A stretch of DNA of 34,685 nt from Gammaproteobacteria bacterium (GCA_012719655.1 JAAXZZ010000020.1:1-34685); one strand, 5' to 3'. Positions 1-8,691 are shown, counted from the first letter of the stretch. A program made the numbers and translations. The notes: generated from the letters alone by a model not told the origin.

Positions 1-446
1 CTGGCGTTGCAGGTGCGGCGCTGATGCAGAAAAAAGAAAATTTAAGCGCCAGCGTCGCCCGCGCCAAACCTCTGGTTACAAACCCACTCGACGCCTTAGC
101 ACAAGTGGGTGGACTAGAAATCGCTGCAATCGCCGCCGCTTATATACGCGCCAGTCAGTTGGGCATGCCCTGCCTTGTTGATGGCTTTATTACCACGGCA
201 GCAGCTTTATTAGCAGTTAAATTAAACCCTGGAGTGCGCAACTGGCTGCTATTCGCTCACCACTCCGCTGAATGCGGACACAGCACGTTACTTAGCGCCT
301 TAGATGCTCAACCATTATTACACTTAGGCATGCGCTTAGGCGAAGGTTCAGGCGCTGCCGTGGCTTATGCAACCATCCAGCAAGCGCTGACCATTCATAA
401 CAATATGGCCACCTTTGCCCAAGCGGCTGTGGAAAACAAAGTCTGA
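1..446 (+). CDS. cobT: Nicotinate-nucleotide--dimethylbenzimidazole phosphoribosyltransferase (CobT), C-terminal part; 5' end outside window
   Basis: Frame is open to the window edge ([14 protein letters not shown]...). [25 protein letters not shown]...[13 protein letters not shown] is the CobT C-terminal signature. Followed directly by cobC and cobS. Confidence 0.9.
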   Translation, partial: GVAGAALMQKKENLSASVARAKPLVTNPLDALAQVGGLEIAAIAAAYIRASQLGMPCLVDGFITTAAALLAVKLNPGVRNWLLFAHHSAECGHSTLLSALDAQPLLHLGMRLGEGSGAAVAYATIQQALTIHNNMATFAQAAVENKV

Positions 447-1060
447 TGATCACTACTTACATTGATATTATTCGGCACGGTGAGCCAGTCGGCGGCCGAG
501 TCTTTCGCGGCCGTACGGATCATTGCTTAACCGAGCGCGGCTGTAAGCAATTTCAGCAGCGCATTGAGCGCTTAGGTCAGCATTGGCAGCACGTGGTTAG
601 CTCGCCCTTGCTGCGCTGTAAGCAATCCGCGCAGTGGCTGGCCAGCAGACAAAATATCCCGCTTAGCATCGAAGCCAATTTAACGGAAATTCATTTTGGC
701 GAATGGGAAAACCAGTTGGTCGACAAAGTGATGGCTGAACACAGCATCAGCCAAATGTGGCTGGATCCGATGAACTTCTGTGCGCCACAAGGTGAACCCA
801 CAGCAGCATTACAACAGCGTGTTTTAGTGGCTTGGCAGCAATTGTTAAAAACCTATCAAGGCCAGCGCGTACTAGTGGTCACCCATGGTGGCGTGATACG
901 CATGCTGGCGCAACATGTATTAGAACTCACCGCCAACGGCATGAGTAAACTCAGCTTACCTTACGCTGCAGTGATGAGTTTCAAGGTCATCGACAGTGAA
1001 TATAAAGGTCAAGCTCAGCAATGGGTCAGCCTTGAAGGCATGGACGGAACAGAGTTATGA
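446..1060 (+). CDS. cobC: Histidine phosphatase family protein, alpha-ribazole phosphatase
   Basis: DIIRHGEPVGG (RHG motif) and VVTHGGVIRML of the histidine phosphatase fold; TGATG overlap with cobT and ATGA overlap with cobS. Confidence 0.85.
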   Translation: MITTYIDIIRHGEPVGGRVFRGRTDHCLTERGCKQFQQRIERLGQHWQHVVSSPLLRCKQSAQWLASRQNIPLSIEANLTEIHFGEWENQLVDKVMAEHSISQMWLDPMNFCAPQGEPTAALQQRVLVAWQQLLKTYQGQRVLVVTHGGVIRMLAQHVLELTANGMSKLSLPYAAVMSFKVIDSEYKGQAQQWVSLEGMDGTEL

Positions 1061-1827
1061 GTACCTACTATTGGGGCTTTTGGTATGCGCTGATTTTCTT
1101 AAGCCGAGTACCTGGGCCTTATTTAAAACGTATCGATAAACAGGTGCAGCAAGCGGCAATGTGGTTTTACCCCATTGTTGGCGCTATTTTAGGTGTACTC
1201 TTAGTCAGCTTGGTGCTGCTGTGCGACCTGTATAACCCACAAGCATCGTTTTTATTGGTCGCCGCATTAGCACTGGCACTCTGGGTGTATTTTACCGGGG
1301 CAATGCACTTGGATGGTGTCGCCGATACCACCGATGCCTGGGTCGGTGGTCTAGGTAATCACGAGCGCACCTTGAACATCATGAAAGACCCAAGAGTGGG
1401 TGCCATGGCGGTGGCCGCGATGATCGTGGTGTTACTGGTGAAATTTGCCGCAATTGCCACGCTATTGGAGCAAGCACACACTGATATTGGCTTACTGCTG
1501 GGTGGCTTGCTGCTGATCCCAATGCTTGCTAGAGCTGGCATTATTGGCTTAATGGCGACGATGTCTTATGTGCGCAAGCAAGGCATGGTCAGTGACACAC
1601 AGAGCGCAGCAACCAAAAGCAAAGTCATCGCAATGTGTGCTGTATTGGTGCCATTAGCTGTGCTGCTACTGCAAGAAAAAGCACTATTGATTTTATTAGT
1701 CTGGCTGGGAGTCTTAATTGGTTATCGCGCGGCTCTTAACAAGCGCTTAGGCGGTTATACAGGCGACACCCTTGGTGCTGCAGTAGAGATTCAGGAAGTG
1801 GTACTACTGGTTGCTTTAGCCTTGTAG
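1057..1827 (+). CDS. cobS: Adenosylcobinamide-GDP ribazoletransferase
   Basis: Polytopic membrane protein with FLSRVPGP, GAMHLDGVADTTDAWVGG and MKDPRVGAMAV motifs typical of CobS. Confidence 0.92.
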   Translation: MSTYYWGFWYALIFLSRVPGPYLKRIDKQVQQAAMWFYPIVGAILGVLLVSLVLLCDLYNPQASFLLVAALALALWVYFTGAMHLDGVADTTDAWVGGLGNHERTLNIMKDPRVGAMAVAAMIVVLLVKFAAIATLLEQAHTDIGLLLGGLLLIPMLARAGIIGLMATMSYVRKQGMVSDTQSAATKSKVIAMCAVLVPLAVLLLQEKALLILLVWLGVLIGYRAALNKRLGGYTGDTLGAAVEIQEVVLLVALAL

Positions 1828-1892
1828 GGTGAACTGTTGCGCAGCATCTCAATAAAAATCACGTCGACAATTAAACAGCTATAAAAACTAAA

Positions 1893-1913
1893 AAACCCGC
1901 ACATGGCGGGTTT
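1893..1913 (-). terminator. Intrinsic terminator of the tRNA operon (minus strand); may also act after cobS
   Basis: AAACCCGC-acatg-GCGGGTTT hairpin; on the minus strand it is followed by a T-rich tract (GCGGGTTTTTTAGTTTTT). Confidence 0.8.
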
Positions 1914-1958
1914 AATAGTGGTTTTCTCATTCATGTCGAAACATGTAAAACCTTTAGA

Positions 1959-2043
1959 TGGTGCGGACAGAGAGACTCGAACTCTCACACCTCGCGGCGC
2001 CAGAACCTAAATCTGGAGTGTCTACCAATTCCACCACGTCCGC
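1959..2043 (-). tRNA. tRNA-Leu (anticodon TAG), CCA encoded
   Basis: Minus strand GCGGACGTGGTGG...CCAGATTTAGGTTCTGG anticodon arm...GTTCGAGTCTC...TGTCCGCACCA; long variable arm of class II tRNA. Confidence 0.95.
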
Positions 2044-2088
2044 ATTCAGTCTAGAAACAAAGTAAAGATTAATTTACGTTGTAAAATA

Positions 2089-2165
2089 TGGGGTGGACGA
2101 TGGGTCTCGAACCCACGACACCGGGAATCACAATCCCGTGCTCTACCAACTGAGCTACGCCCACC
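2089..2165 (-). tRNA. tRNA-His (anticodon GTG), including G-1 and encoded CCA
   Basis: Minus strand G-GTGGGCGTAGCTCAGTTGGTAGAGC...GGGATTGTGATTCCC...GGGTTCGAGACCC...CGTCCACCCCA. Confidence 0.96.
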
Positions 2166-2219
2166 ATATTGCGTCGCGCATCTTACATCTAACTTACTTC
2201 ACTTACAAGCATCGCCTTG

Positions 2220-2296
2220 TGGCGCGCCCGGCAGGATTCGAACCTGCGACCACCCGCTTAGAAGGCGGGTGCTCTATCCGACTGAGCTACGGGCGC
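2220..2296 (-). tRNA. tRNA-Arg (anticodon TCT), CCA encoded
   Basis: Minus strand GCGCCCGTAGCTCAGTCGGATAGAGC...CCGCCTTCTAAGCGG...GGTTCGAATCC...CGGGCGCGCCA. Confidence 0.96.
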
Positions 2297-2405
2297 CTTA
2301 TGTCTGAACTCAATTTGAGTTACTGACTCAAGGCTCGAATACTGTTCAATTTAACTTGCTCAGCTTTCGTATCCAGCTTCAGGCTGTACTTGGTAAGCGG
2401 GGCGA

Positions 2406-2434
2406 ATATTATATAGATTACCCTAGGCCGTCAA
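2406..2434 (-). promoter_or_regulatory. Sigma70-type promoter for the tRNA-Arg-His-Leu operon
   Basis: Minus strand TTGACG - 17 nt - TAATAT followed by a GC-rich discriminator (TCGCCCCGC), upstream of tRNA-Arg. Confidence 0.8.
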
Positions 2435-2545
2435 CCAGTATTTTCAAAAGAATCAATTACATAGTAATAAAACATAAAATACCTCTCGCGCATCTTTGCC
2501 CCATGGCGCCGCTCATGCGAGAATAGTCAGTATCTTTTTTACTCT

Positions 2546-3421
2546 ATGATTATGGCCAAACCACCCATGACAGCACAATTGATTGACGGCAAACAGATCG
2601 CCGCAGATATTCGAAAAAATATCGCCCAAACAGTACAAGACCGTCTTAGTAAAGGTTTACGTGCTCCAGGCTTAGCGGTGATTTTAGTGGGCAGCGATCC
2701 AGCCTCCGAAGTTTACGTGTCACACAAGCGTAAAGATTGTGAGCAAGTGGGTTTTCAATCACAAGCATACGATCTCGCGGAAACCACCACGCAGGCTGAG
2801 TTACTTGATCTGATTGATCAACTTAATAACGATGCTACGGTTGACGGTATTTTGGTACAACTACCGTTGCCTAAGCATTTGGATGCTTCGTTGCTCCTTG
2901 AGCGTATCAGCCCAAACAAAGATGTCGATGGCTTTCACCCTTATAATGTCGGCCGTTTAGCTCAGCGCATTCCATTACTGCGTTCATGCACGCCCAAAGG
3001 CATCATGACTCTACTCGAGCATACCGGTGTAGATTTGCATGGTTTGGATGCTGTGATCGTTGGCGCATCCAATATTGTCGGCCGTCCAATGGCGCTGGAA
3101 TTATTGCTAGCCGGTTGCACCACAACCATCACCCACCGTTTCACTAAAGACCTTGAAAGCCATGTGCGGCGCGCTGATTTAGTCGTCGTTGCTGTGGGTA
3201 TTGCTAACTTAGTTAAAGGCGAGTGGATCAAACCTGGCGCAATTGTCATCGACGTTGGCATTAACCGCCAAGACAATGGCCAGTTGATCGGTGACGTAGG
3301 TTTTGACGAAGCGATTAAGCGCGCAGCTTGGATCACTCCAGTGCCTGGTGGTGTTGGCCCAATGACCCGCGCTTGCTTATTAGAAAACACCTTGCAAGCC
3401 TGCGAGCAAGCAGAACAATAA
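2546..3421 (+). CDS. folD: Bifunctional methylenetetrahydrofolate dehydrogenase / methenyltetrahydrofolate cyclohydrolase
   Basis: [75 protein letters not shown]. True start may be an ATG slightly downstream (2552 or 2567). Confidence 0.95.
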   Translation: MIMAKPPMTAQLIDGKQIAADIRKNIAQTVQDRLSKGLRAPGLAVILVGSDPASEVYVSHKRKDCEQVGFQSQAYDLAETTTQAELLDLIDQLNNDATVDGILVQLPLPKHLDASLLLERISPNKDVDGFHPYNVGRLAQRIPLLRSCTPKGIMTLLEHTGVDLHGLDAVIVGASNIVGRPMALELLLAGCTTTITHRFTKDLESHVRRADLVVVAVGIANLVKGEWIKPGAIVIDVGINRQDNGQLIGDVGFDEAIKRAAWITPVPGGVGPMTRACLLENTLQACEQAEQ

Positions 3422-3520
3422 GCAGCGTGCGGGTGCTGTGGTCAGCGCGCCAAGGATGGCGCAGCGCCCGAATCGAGGCAGGATGCCTCGTTGAGGGATA
3501 AACGGCACTTGCACACTGCG
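3421..3520 (+). repeat. 100-bp structured repeat, copy A (outer inverted repeat plus two GGAT-loop hairpins)
   Basis: Outer IR gcagcgtgcgggtgctgt / acggcacttgcacactgc (imperfect); hairpins GCGCC-AAGGAT-GGCGC (3447-3462) and CGAGGC-AGGAT-GCCTCG (3474-3490). About 94% identical over 140 bp to copy B at +473 with no indels. Confidence 0.85.
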
Positions 3521-3541
3521 CCATACGCAGATGCACCTCAA

Positions 3542-3572
3542 TACTTTTTAGTCGCTACCTTCTTAAAAAGTA
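3542..3572. repeat. AT-rich inverted repeat (hairpin) 3' of repeat copy A
   Basis: TACTTTTTA-13 nt-TAAAAAGTA, 9-bp perfect arms; only the left arm region is retained downstream of copy B. Confidence 0.7.
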
Positions 3573-3583
3573 CGGCGCATGCC

Positions 3584-3683
3584 GTGCTGCGCAATAGTTG
3601 TTTATCCGTCGATGAACCCATCCAGGGTTCAACTCCGGCGCTACGCCATCCCTGGCTCGCTCATCACAGCAACTGCGCAGCAC
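3584..3683 (-). repeat. 100-bp structured repeat, copy C (inverted, diverged)
   Basis: Perfect 10-bp terminal inverted repeat GTGCTGCGCA / TGCGCAGCAC. On the minus strand it carries GCC-AGGGAT-GGC and GAACCC-TGGAT-GGGTTC hairpins then ACGGATAAAC, aligning with copies A/B (GCCAAGGATGGC ... GGATAAAC). Confidence 0.75.
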
Positions 3684-3893
3684 TCATTGAGCAATGGCGC
3701 TACTAGCGTTATGTGCATAAGACTCGCTTAGCTTTGGATATTTTTAGCTTGAATATGAGCATGGCAAAGAACATCGCATTTACGTTATAGCTACTCTTTT
3801 CTTTCTAAAAGACTAGCAAGACATTTTACTAGCGAGCACCTCTGTCGTAAAAGAGCCGTGCGACAGACTTGAAAACAACACGAATGCTCAACA

Positions 3894-3993
3894 CGCAGTG
3901 TGCGGGTGCCGTGGTCAGCGCGCCAAGGATGGCGCAGCACCCGAATCGAGGCAGGATGCCTCGTTGAGGGATAAACGGCACTTGCACACTGCG
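3894..3993 (+). repeat. 100-bp structured repeat, copy B
   Basis: Terminal 19-nt arms CGCAGTGTGCGGGTGCCGT / ACGGCACTTGCACACTGCG, fully paired as RNA with two G-U wobbles; inner GCGCC-AAGGAT-GGCGC (3920-3935) and CGAGGC-AGGAT-GCCTCG (3947-3963) hairpins. Confidence 0.85.
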
Positions 3994-4099
3994 CTATACG
4001 CAGATGCACCCCAATACTTTTTCATCGCTGCCTTACTGAAGCATAAGACACATCAAATAATATCTTCTGGTGCGATTTAGTAAGCAACACATAAAAATG

Positions 4100-5245
4100 T
4101 TATAAGCACTTCTTTAACATGGCATTAATTTTCTGCGCGCGCGGGTCCATCAATACGCTGGCACCCAGACTGTTGGTAATAAACGCCACACTGACCTCTC
4201 GCTCAGGGTCGGCACAGCCTAAAGTGCCACCGGCCCCCGGATGACCATACGTATGCGCACCCAGTGCATAGCTAGCCGGTAATTGATCCATTTGCTCAAG
4301 CATACAGCCCAAGCCAAAGCGGGTTTGCGTGAGCAAGGTTAAATCCGCACCTGCACTGTGCTCAGCCAGCATTTCTTTGAGCATCTCAGTGTCGAGTAAT
4401 TGACCCTGCAGCAGTCCCGTATAGAAACCCGCCAAACCGCGCGCGGTACTGTGCGCATTAGCGGCAGGTTGCTGCATCTGCCGCCATTCAAGCTTATTGG
4501 TACTGGTCAGCATCGAAGGCGGATTAGCAAAAGCCTTAGCAGTCATACCGCGCGAATCACTACCAATGGCTTTCATTAAACGCATTGAGGCAGCATCAGC
4601 AGACACACCCTTCATGCGCATCACATCGCCGACACGTAGCAATTCTTGCGCGCTCAGCCCAAGATACAGCTCCAACTGCAAAGGCTCGGCGATACGCTTA
4701 GCAATCGCCTCCCCTGGCTCACAACCATCGACACGACGAATCAACTCACCAACCAGCCATCCGTAAGTCATTGGCGCATAACCATGGGCACTGCCCGGCG
4801 TCCACCATGGCGGAGTATTTTCTACCGCACTGACCATCTGTTGCCAATCAAACAAAGCTTCAGGCGCTAACGGCTCCAGCACAGCAGGCAAACCAGCTTG
4901 ATGACTCAAAACATGACGCAGAGTAATCTGTTGTTTACTTTGTCTGGCAAACTCTGGCCAGTACTCAGCGATGGGCGCATCCAACTGCAAACGCCCTTCT
5001 GCCACCAACTGCAGCAACACCACAGCCGCGACGGGCTTACCACTGGAGAAAATATTCACCAGTGTATCGCGCTGCCATAACTGTTCACCATGGCGATCAA
5101 TCACCCCACCCCAAACATCAATGACAGTTTCACCGGCAACTTGCACGCACAAAGCGGCGCCACGTTGTTCTGGGTCTTCGAGAATCTGGCTAAACACATC
5201 AAGAACGTTAGAAAACGCACTGTCGCTGCGACCATCAATATGCAT
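4100..5245 (-). CDS. Beta-lactamase family serine hydrolase (class C / esterase EstB-like)
   Basis: NIFSSGKPVAAVVLLQL (SxxK), LRHVLSHQAGLPAV, HGYAPMTYGWLVGELIRRV, AHTYGHPGAGGTLGCADPE motifs of serine beta-lactamase-like hydrolases. Confidence 0.85.
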   Translation of the reverse strand: MHIDGRSDSAFSNVLDVFSQILEDPEQRGAALCVQVAGETVIDVWGGVIDRHGEQLWQRDTLVNIFSSGKPVAAVVLLQLVAEGRLQLDAPIAEYWPEFARQSKQQITLRHVLSHQAGLPAVLEPLAPEALFDWQQMVSAVENTPPWWTPGSAHGYAPMTYGWLVGELIRRVDGCEPGEAIAKRIAEPLQLELYLGLSAQELLRVGDVMRMKGVSADAASMRLMKAIGSDSRGMTAKAFANPPSMLTSTNKLEWRQMQQPAANAHSTARGLAGFYTGLLQGQLLDTEMLKEMLAEHSAGADLTLLTQTRFGLGCMLEQMDQLPASYALGAHTYGHPGAGGTLGCADPEREVSVAFITNSLGASVLMDPRAQKINAMLKKCL

Positions 5246-5272
5246 GCTGACCTCTATGTATAACGCTAAAAA

Positions 5273-7417
5273 TCACTCAATTTCACACCGAAACGGTGGT
5301 AACGAATTTAAAATGGCGTTGCCGTAACGCTGCGTCCCCAGACGTCGATCCAGCAACGTAATGCTGCCCATATCTTGCTCATTACGCAGCAAACGACCAC
5401 ACGCCTGAATCAAGCGTAAAGATGCATCAGGTACAGCAATTTCCATAAACGGATTACCACCGCGCGCTTCAATCCACTCAGACAACGCCGCCTCAACCGG
5501 ATCATCCGGCACAGCAAAAGGAATCTTGGCAATCACCACATGCTGACAATAGGCACCTGGCAAGTCGATGCCCTCAGCAAAACTGGCTAAGCCAAATAAC
5601 ACGCTGACCTGTTCTTTATCAATCAGTGCCTTATGTTTAGCCAAAGTCTCTTGACGTGATAAACCACCCTGCATCAACACGCGTTTACGCCACTCAACGT
5701 CGACGCCGGCAAACACGTCCTGCATTTGTCGACGCGAAGAAAACAGCACTAGACTGCCTTGTGCACCCTCCAAGATTCCTGGCAATTGCCGAATAATCGC
5801 CTGCGTATGTGCATCAGCATCACGCGGATCAGCGCGCAAGTCTGGCACTCTAAGCACGCCGGCCTCAGCATAATTAAAGGGGCTGGGCACCACCGCTTTT
5901 TTTGCCTCAAATGGCAAGCCGGCACGCATATTAAAACGATCAAAAGTGCCCAGCGCAGTTAAAGTAGCTGAGGTCACCAACGCACCATGGGCCACATTCC
6001 ATAAATGGCGGCGTAGGGTTTCTGCTGCCAAAATTGGGCTGGCATTGACGTCAATATCAAAAGATCCCGCACTGTCAGCCAGAGACAGCCAGCGTGCCAT
6101 AGGCGGGCTTTTCTCTGGATCTTCAGCGGTAAAGGCCGTCCAGAGTTCCTGATTATTTTGCGCGCGCGCCAATAAACTACCAAACAACGGATACCACTCT
6201 TCCGCCTGATGGCTGGGTACCCCTATACCTGGCTCATCATCCATAGCTTTCTTTAATAATTCAGCGACGCGACTAAAAATATCGGTCAGTTTAGAAAACT
6301 CTTTTTTCAGCTCAATCCCCAGCTCAGCCATTTCACTGGGAATCACTCCACCGATAAAACGGTAACGCGGCTTTTCATAACTGTCGGGATCGCTGTTAGG
6401 ACGAAATTCAGCCAACTGCTCGCAGAAGGTGAACATAAACTGCATTTGTGTACGCAGGCTTTTCGCCATGTCTGGCACCGCTTCAAGCAAGCGGCCAAAC
6501 TCGCCAGGCAATGGGTTTTGCGCAAGCAAACGGGTGAGATTCTTATCCACCTGCCCCAGCCAATCAGCGGTTGAACGCAAACGAGTAAAATGCGCAAAGT
6601 GACCGATCGCTTTATCAGGCAGATGATGGCCTTCATCGAAGACATAAATGGTTTCGCGCGGATCCGGCAGCACTGCGCCACCGCCTAGCGCTAAATCAGC
6701 CAAAACCATATCGTGATTGGTCACAATCACATCCACTTTGGTCATGCCTTCACGGGCTTTGTAAAAAGCACACTGCTGAAAGTTGGCGCAGTGGCGACCC
6801 GTGCACTGAGTATGATCAGTGGTCACCCGCGACCAAGTCGTGTCTTCGAGCACCTCTGGCCAGCTATCACGGTCACCGTCCCAGCGATTACTGGAGAGCT
6901 TAGCAATCATCTCGCTAAAGAGTTTTTCGCTTTCGCTATCGATATCAATGTAATAGCCATCATCGGCAAACATCTGCGCTGTGGCCTGTTCTGCTTCACC
7001 GTGCTGCGACAAGGCATCTAATTTAGATAAGCACAGATAACGACCACGGCCTTTGGCTAAGGCATAAGTAAAATGCAAACCACTGTTTTTAATGATATCG
7101 GGTAAATCTTTATCGACGATCTGTTCTTGCAGAGCGACGGTGGCTGTGGCAATCACCAAACGCTTACCCGCAGCACGCGCTGCCGCAATGGCGGCCAAAC
7201 TGTAGGCAACAGTTTTACCGGTTCCCGTACCTGCCTCGATGGCGACCACAGCGGGCTCACCTAGGCGCTTACCCTCTTCATCAACAGCAATATCACCTAA
7301 GACTTTCGCCACTTCAGCAATCATCAAGCGCTGGCCATAACGCGCCTTTAGGCCTTTTTTGTCTAAAAAGCGTGTGTAAGCGCCTTGAATGGTATTTTTT
7401 AATTCATCGCTGAGCAT
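5273..7417 (-). CDS. dinG: ATP-dependent DNA helicase DinG
   Basis: Walker A EAGTGTGKTVAYSL; Fe-S type Cys cluster CTGRHCANFQQCAFYKAR; VFDEGHHL box II; C-terminal RLIQACGRLLRNEQDMGSITLLDRR. Confidence 0.93.
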   Translation of the reverse strand: MLSDELKNTIQGAYTRFLDKKGLKARYGQRLMIAEVAKVLGDIAVDEEGKRLGEPAVVAIEAGTGTGKTVAYSLAAIAAARAAGKRLVIATATVALQEQIVDKDLPDIIKNSGLHFTYALAKGRGRYLCLSKLDALSQHGEAEQATAQMFADDGYYIDIDSESEKLFSEMIAKLSSNRWDGDRDSWPEVLEDTTWSRVTTDHTQCTGRHCANFQQCAFYKAREGMTKVDVIVTNHDMVLADLALGGGAVLPDPRETIYVFDEGHHLPDKAIGHFAHFTRLRSTADWLGQVDKNLTRLLAQNPLPGEFGRLLEAVPDMAKSLRTQMQFMFTFCEQLAEFRPNSDPDSYEKPRYRFIGGVIPSEMAELGIELKKEFSKLTDIFSRVAELLKKAMDDEPGIGVPSHQAEEWYPLFGSLLARAQNNQELWTAFTAEDPEKSPPMARWLSLADSAGSFDIDVNASPILAAETLRRHLWNVAHGALVTSATLTALGTFDRFNMRAGLPFEAKKAVVPSPFNYAEAGVLRVPDLRADPRDADAHTQAIIRQLPGILEGAQGSLVLFSSRRQMQDVFAGVDVEWRKRVLMQGGLSRQETLAKHKALIDKEQVSVLFGLASFAEGIDLPGAYCQHVVIAKIPFAVPDDPVEAALSEWIEARGGNPFMEIAVPDASLRLIQACGRLLRNEQDMGSITLLDRRLGTQRYGNAILNSLPPFRCEIE

Positions 7418-7510
7418 GCGGCTTCCACTTAATCGAACTGTATGTTTGTTCAGTACCCATTAAAAACCTATAATAGCCTGCTTAAACCTTTTGTGCTTTA
7501 CGGATTACTC

Positions 7511-7981
7511 ATGCCACCCATAATTGCCTGCCCTTGCAACTCCAATCTTGATTATCAAAATTGCTGCGGACGCTACCATGCGGGGGCAATCGCCATGACC
7601 CCGCAAGCATTGATGCGCGCACGCTACAGCGCCTATGTCCAGCACAACATTGAATTTATCAGAGACACCAGCTTGCCGGCGCAGCAAGCGCATTTGGATA
7701 TGGCCGCGATTACCGACTGGAGCCAGAACAGCCATTGGTTAGGCTTAGAGGTACTCACTGAATGTATCCACACTGAGCAACGGCATGCCACTGTCGAGTT
7801 TATTGCACACTGGCAAGATGCTGAAGGCCAACATCAGCATCAAGAACGATCACTGTTTATCAAGCCAGGCGAGCAATGGTACTTTTATGATCCTAACGTG
7901 CCGCTGCGTGCAGAACGTAATGCACCTTGCCCATGCGGCAGTTGCTTAAAGTTCAAAAAGTGCTGCGCGGCCCACCTGTAA
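7511..7981 (+). CDS. YchJ family protein with N- and C-terminal SEC-C-like Cys motifs
   Basis: CPCNSNLDYQNCCGRYHAGAIAMTPQALMRARYSAYVQHNIEFIRDT ... CPCGSCLKFKKCC. Start set at the ATG at 7511 rather than 7442. Confidence 0.88.
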   Translation: MPPIIACPCNSNLDYQNCCGRYHAGAIAMTPQALMRARYSAYVQHNIEFIRDTSLPAQQAHLDMAAITDWSQNSHWLGLEVLTECIHTEQRHATVEFIAHWQDAEGQHQHQERSLFIKPGEQWYFYDPNVPLRAERNAPCPCGSCLKFKKCCAAHL

Positions 7982-7997
7982 ACGTTGTTCGCACAGA

Positions 7998-8558
7998 CTA
8001 CTCATCGACCAATTTAAGATGCGAAATATCTGGCGCTACAATAGGCGCTGCGCCCGGTAACTGACCCATATCACTGCCCACTGGCGCGATAGAAATCCCA
8101 GAGAGGTCCAAGTCCGGCGCCGGCTTCTCAGCAGGCGTAGGCTGCAAATCATCCCCTAATGGCGCCATACCGAAATCCGGCGCCTGCACATTACTAAAGG
8201 CAGCCATATATTCATCACGTGGTGCTACATGCAGCATCGTCGTTGCGCTGTTAGAAACGACATGTGCAGCAGGCTTCGCAGCGCTTTCTTCTACCGGCAA
8301 ACCTGGGGTTATTTCTTCAATCAGTTCTGCATTTAAAGCACGGACATCAAGGCGCGCTCCAGCCCGCTGAAAAGCAGCTTGATATTTACCTGCAGCGGCG
8401 GCATCAACACTGTGTTTTATCACCACACGCTGCCCAGAAAACAATCGCGCTAGCAGAGCATCATCAGCTTGGAATAAGCGCGCAATCGCTGCCTTGACTT
8501 GCTCAAGCTGTGCGCCCGGTAAAATCTCGCCAGAAAAAGCAATTTCGAACTGTTGCAT
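7998..8558 (-). CDS. Conserved hypothetical protein with a small N-terminal domain and Pro/Ala/Asp-rich C-terminal tail
   Basis: ORF with internal start MQQFEIAFSGEILPGAQLEQVKAAIARLFQADDALLARLFSGQRVVIKHSVDAAAAGKYQAAFQRAGA; low-complexity tail. Confidence 0.7.
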   Translation of the reverse strand: MQQFEIAFSGEILPGAQLEQVKAAIARLFQADDALLARLFSGQRVVIKHSVDAAAAGKYQAAFQRAGARLDVRALNAELIEEITPGLPVEESAAKPAAHVVSNSATTMLHVAPRDEYMAAFSNVQAPDFGMAPLGDDLQPTPAEKPAPDLDLSGISIAPVGSDMGQLPGAAPIVAPDISHLKLVDE

Positions 8559-8691
8559 ACTCAACCCTCTGAAATTGATCACCCACAGAGCAATCTAATT
8601 GATATATGTTACGTAAACAGGCACTGTGCATGTCTTATTTAGCACGCTGAACATTTGCTTGATACACTGCCGTGAGATTTGGAGTTAATCA

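Noticed and set aside
2093-2326. ORF of 77 aa covering the tRNA-His and tRNA-Arg genes
   Set aside because: It is antisense to and overlaps two clear tRNAs.
3421-4034. Integron attC sites or a CRISPR array
   Set aside because: No GTTRRRY/RYYYAAC core sites at the ends, no regularly spaced short repeats, and no integrase or cas genes in the window.
3333-4080. Short ORFs 3333-3536 (-), 3491-3706 (+), 3791-4009 (-), 3898-4080 (+) with similar peptides (e.g. RAKDGAAPESRQDASLRDKRHLHTA)
   Set aside because: Their similarity is fully explained by the duplicated DNA repeat; frames run through inverted repeats, so they are artefact ORFs rather than a peptide family.
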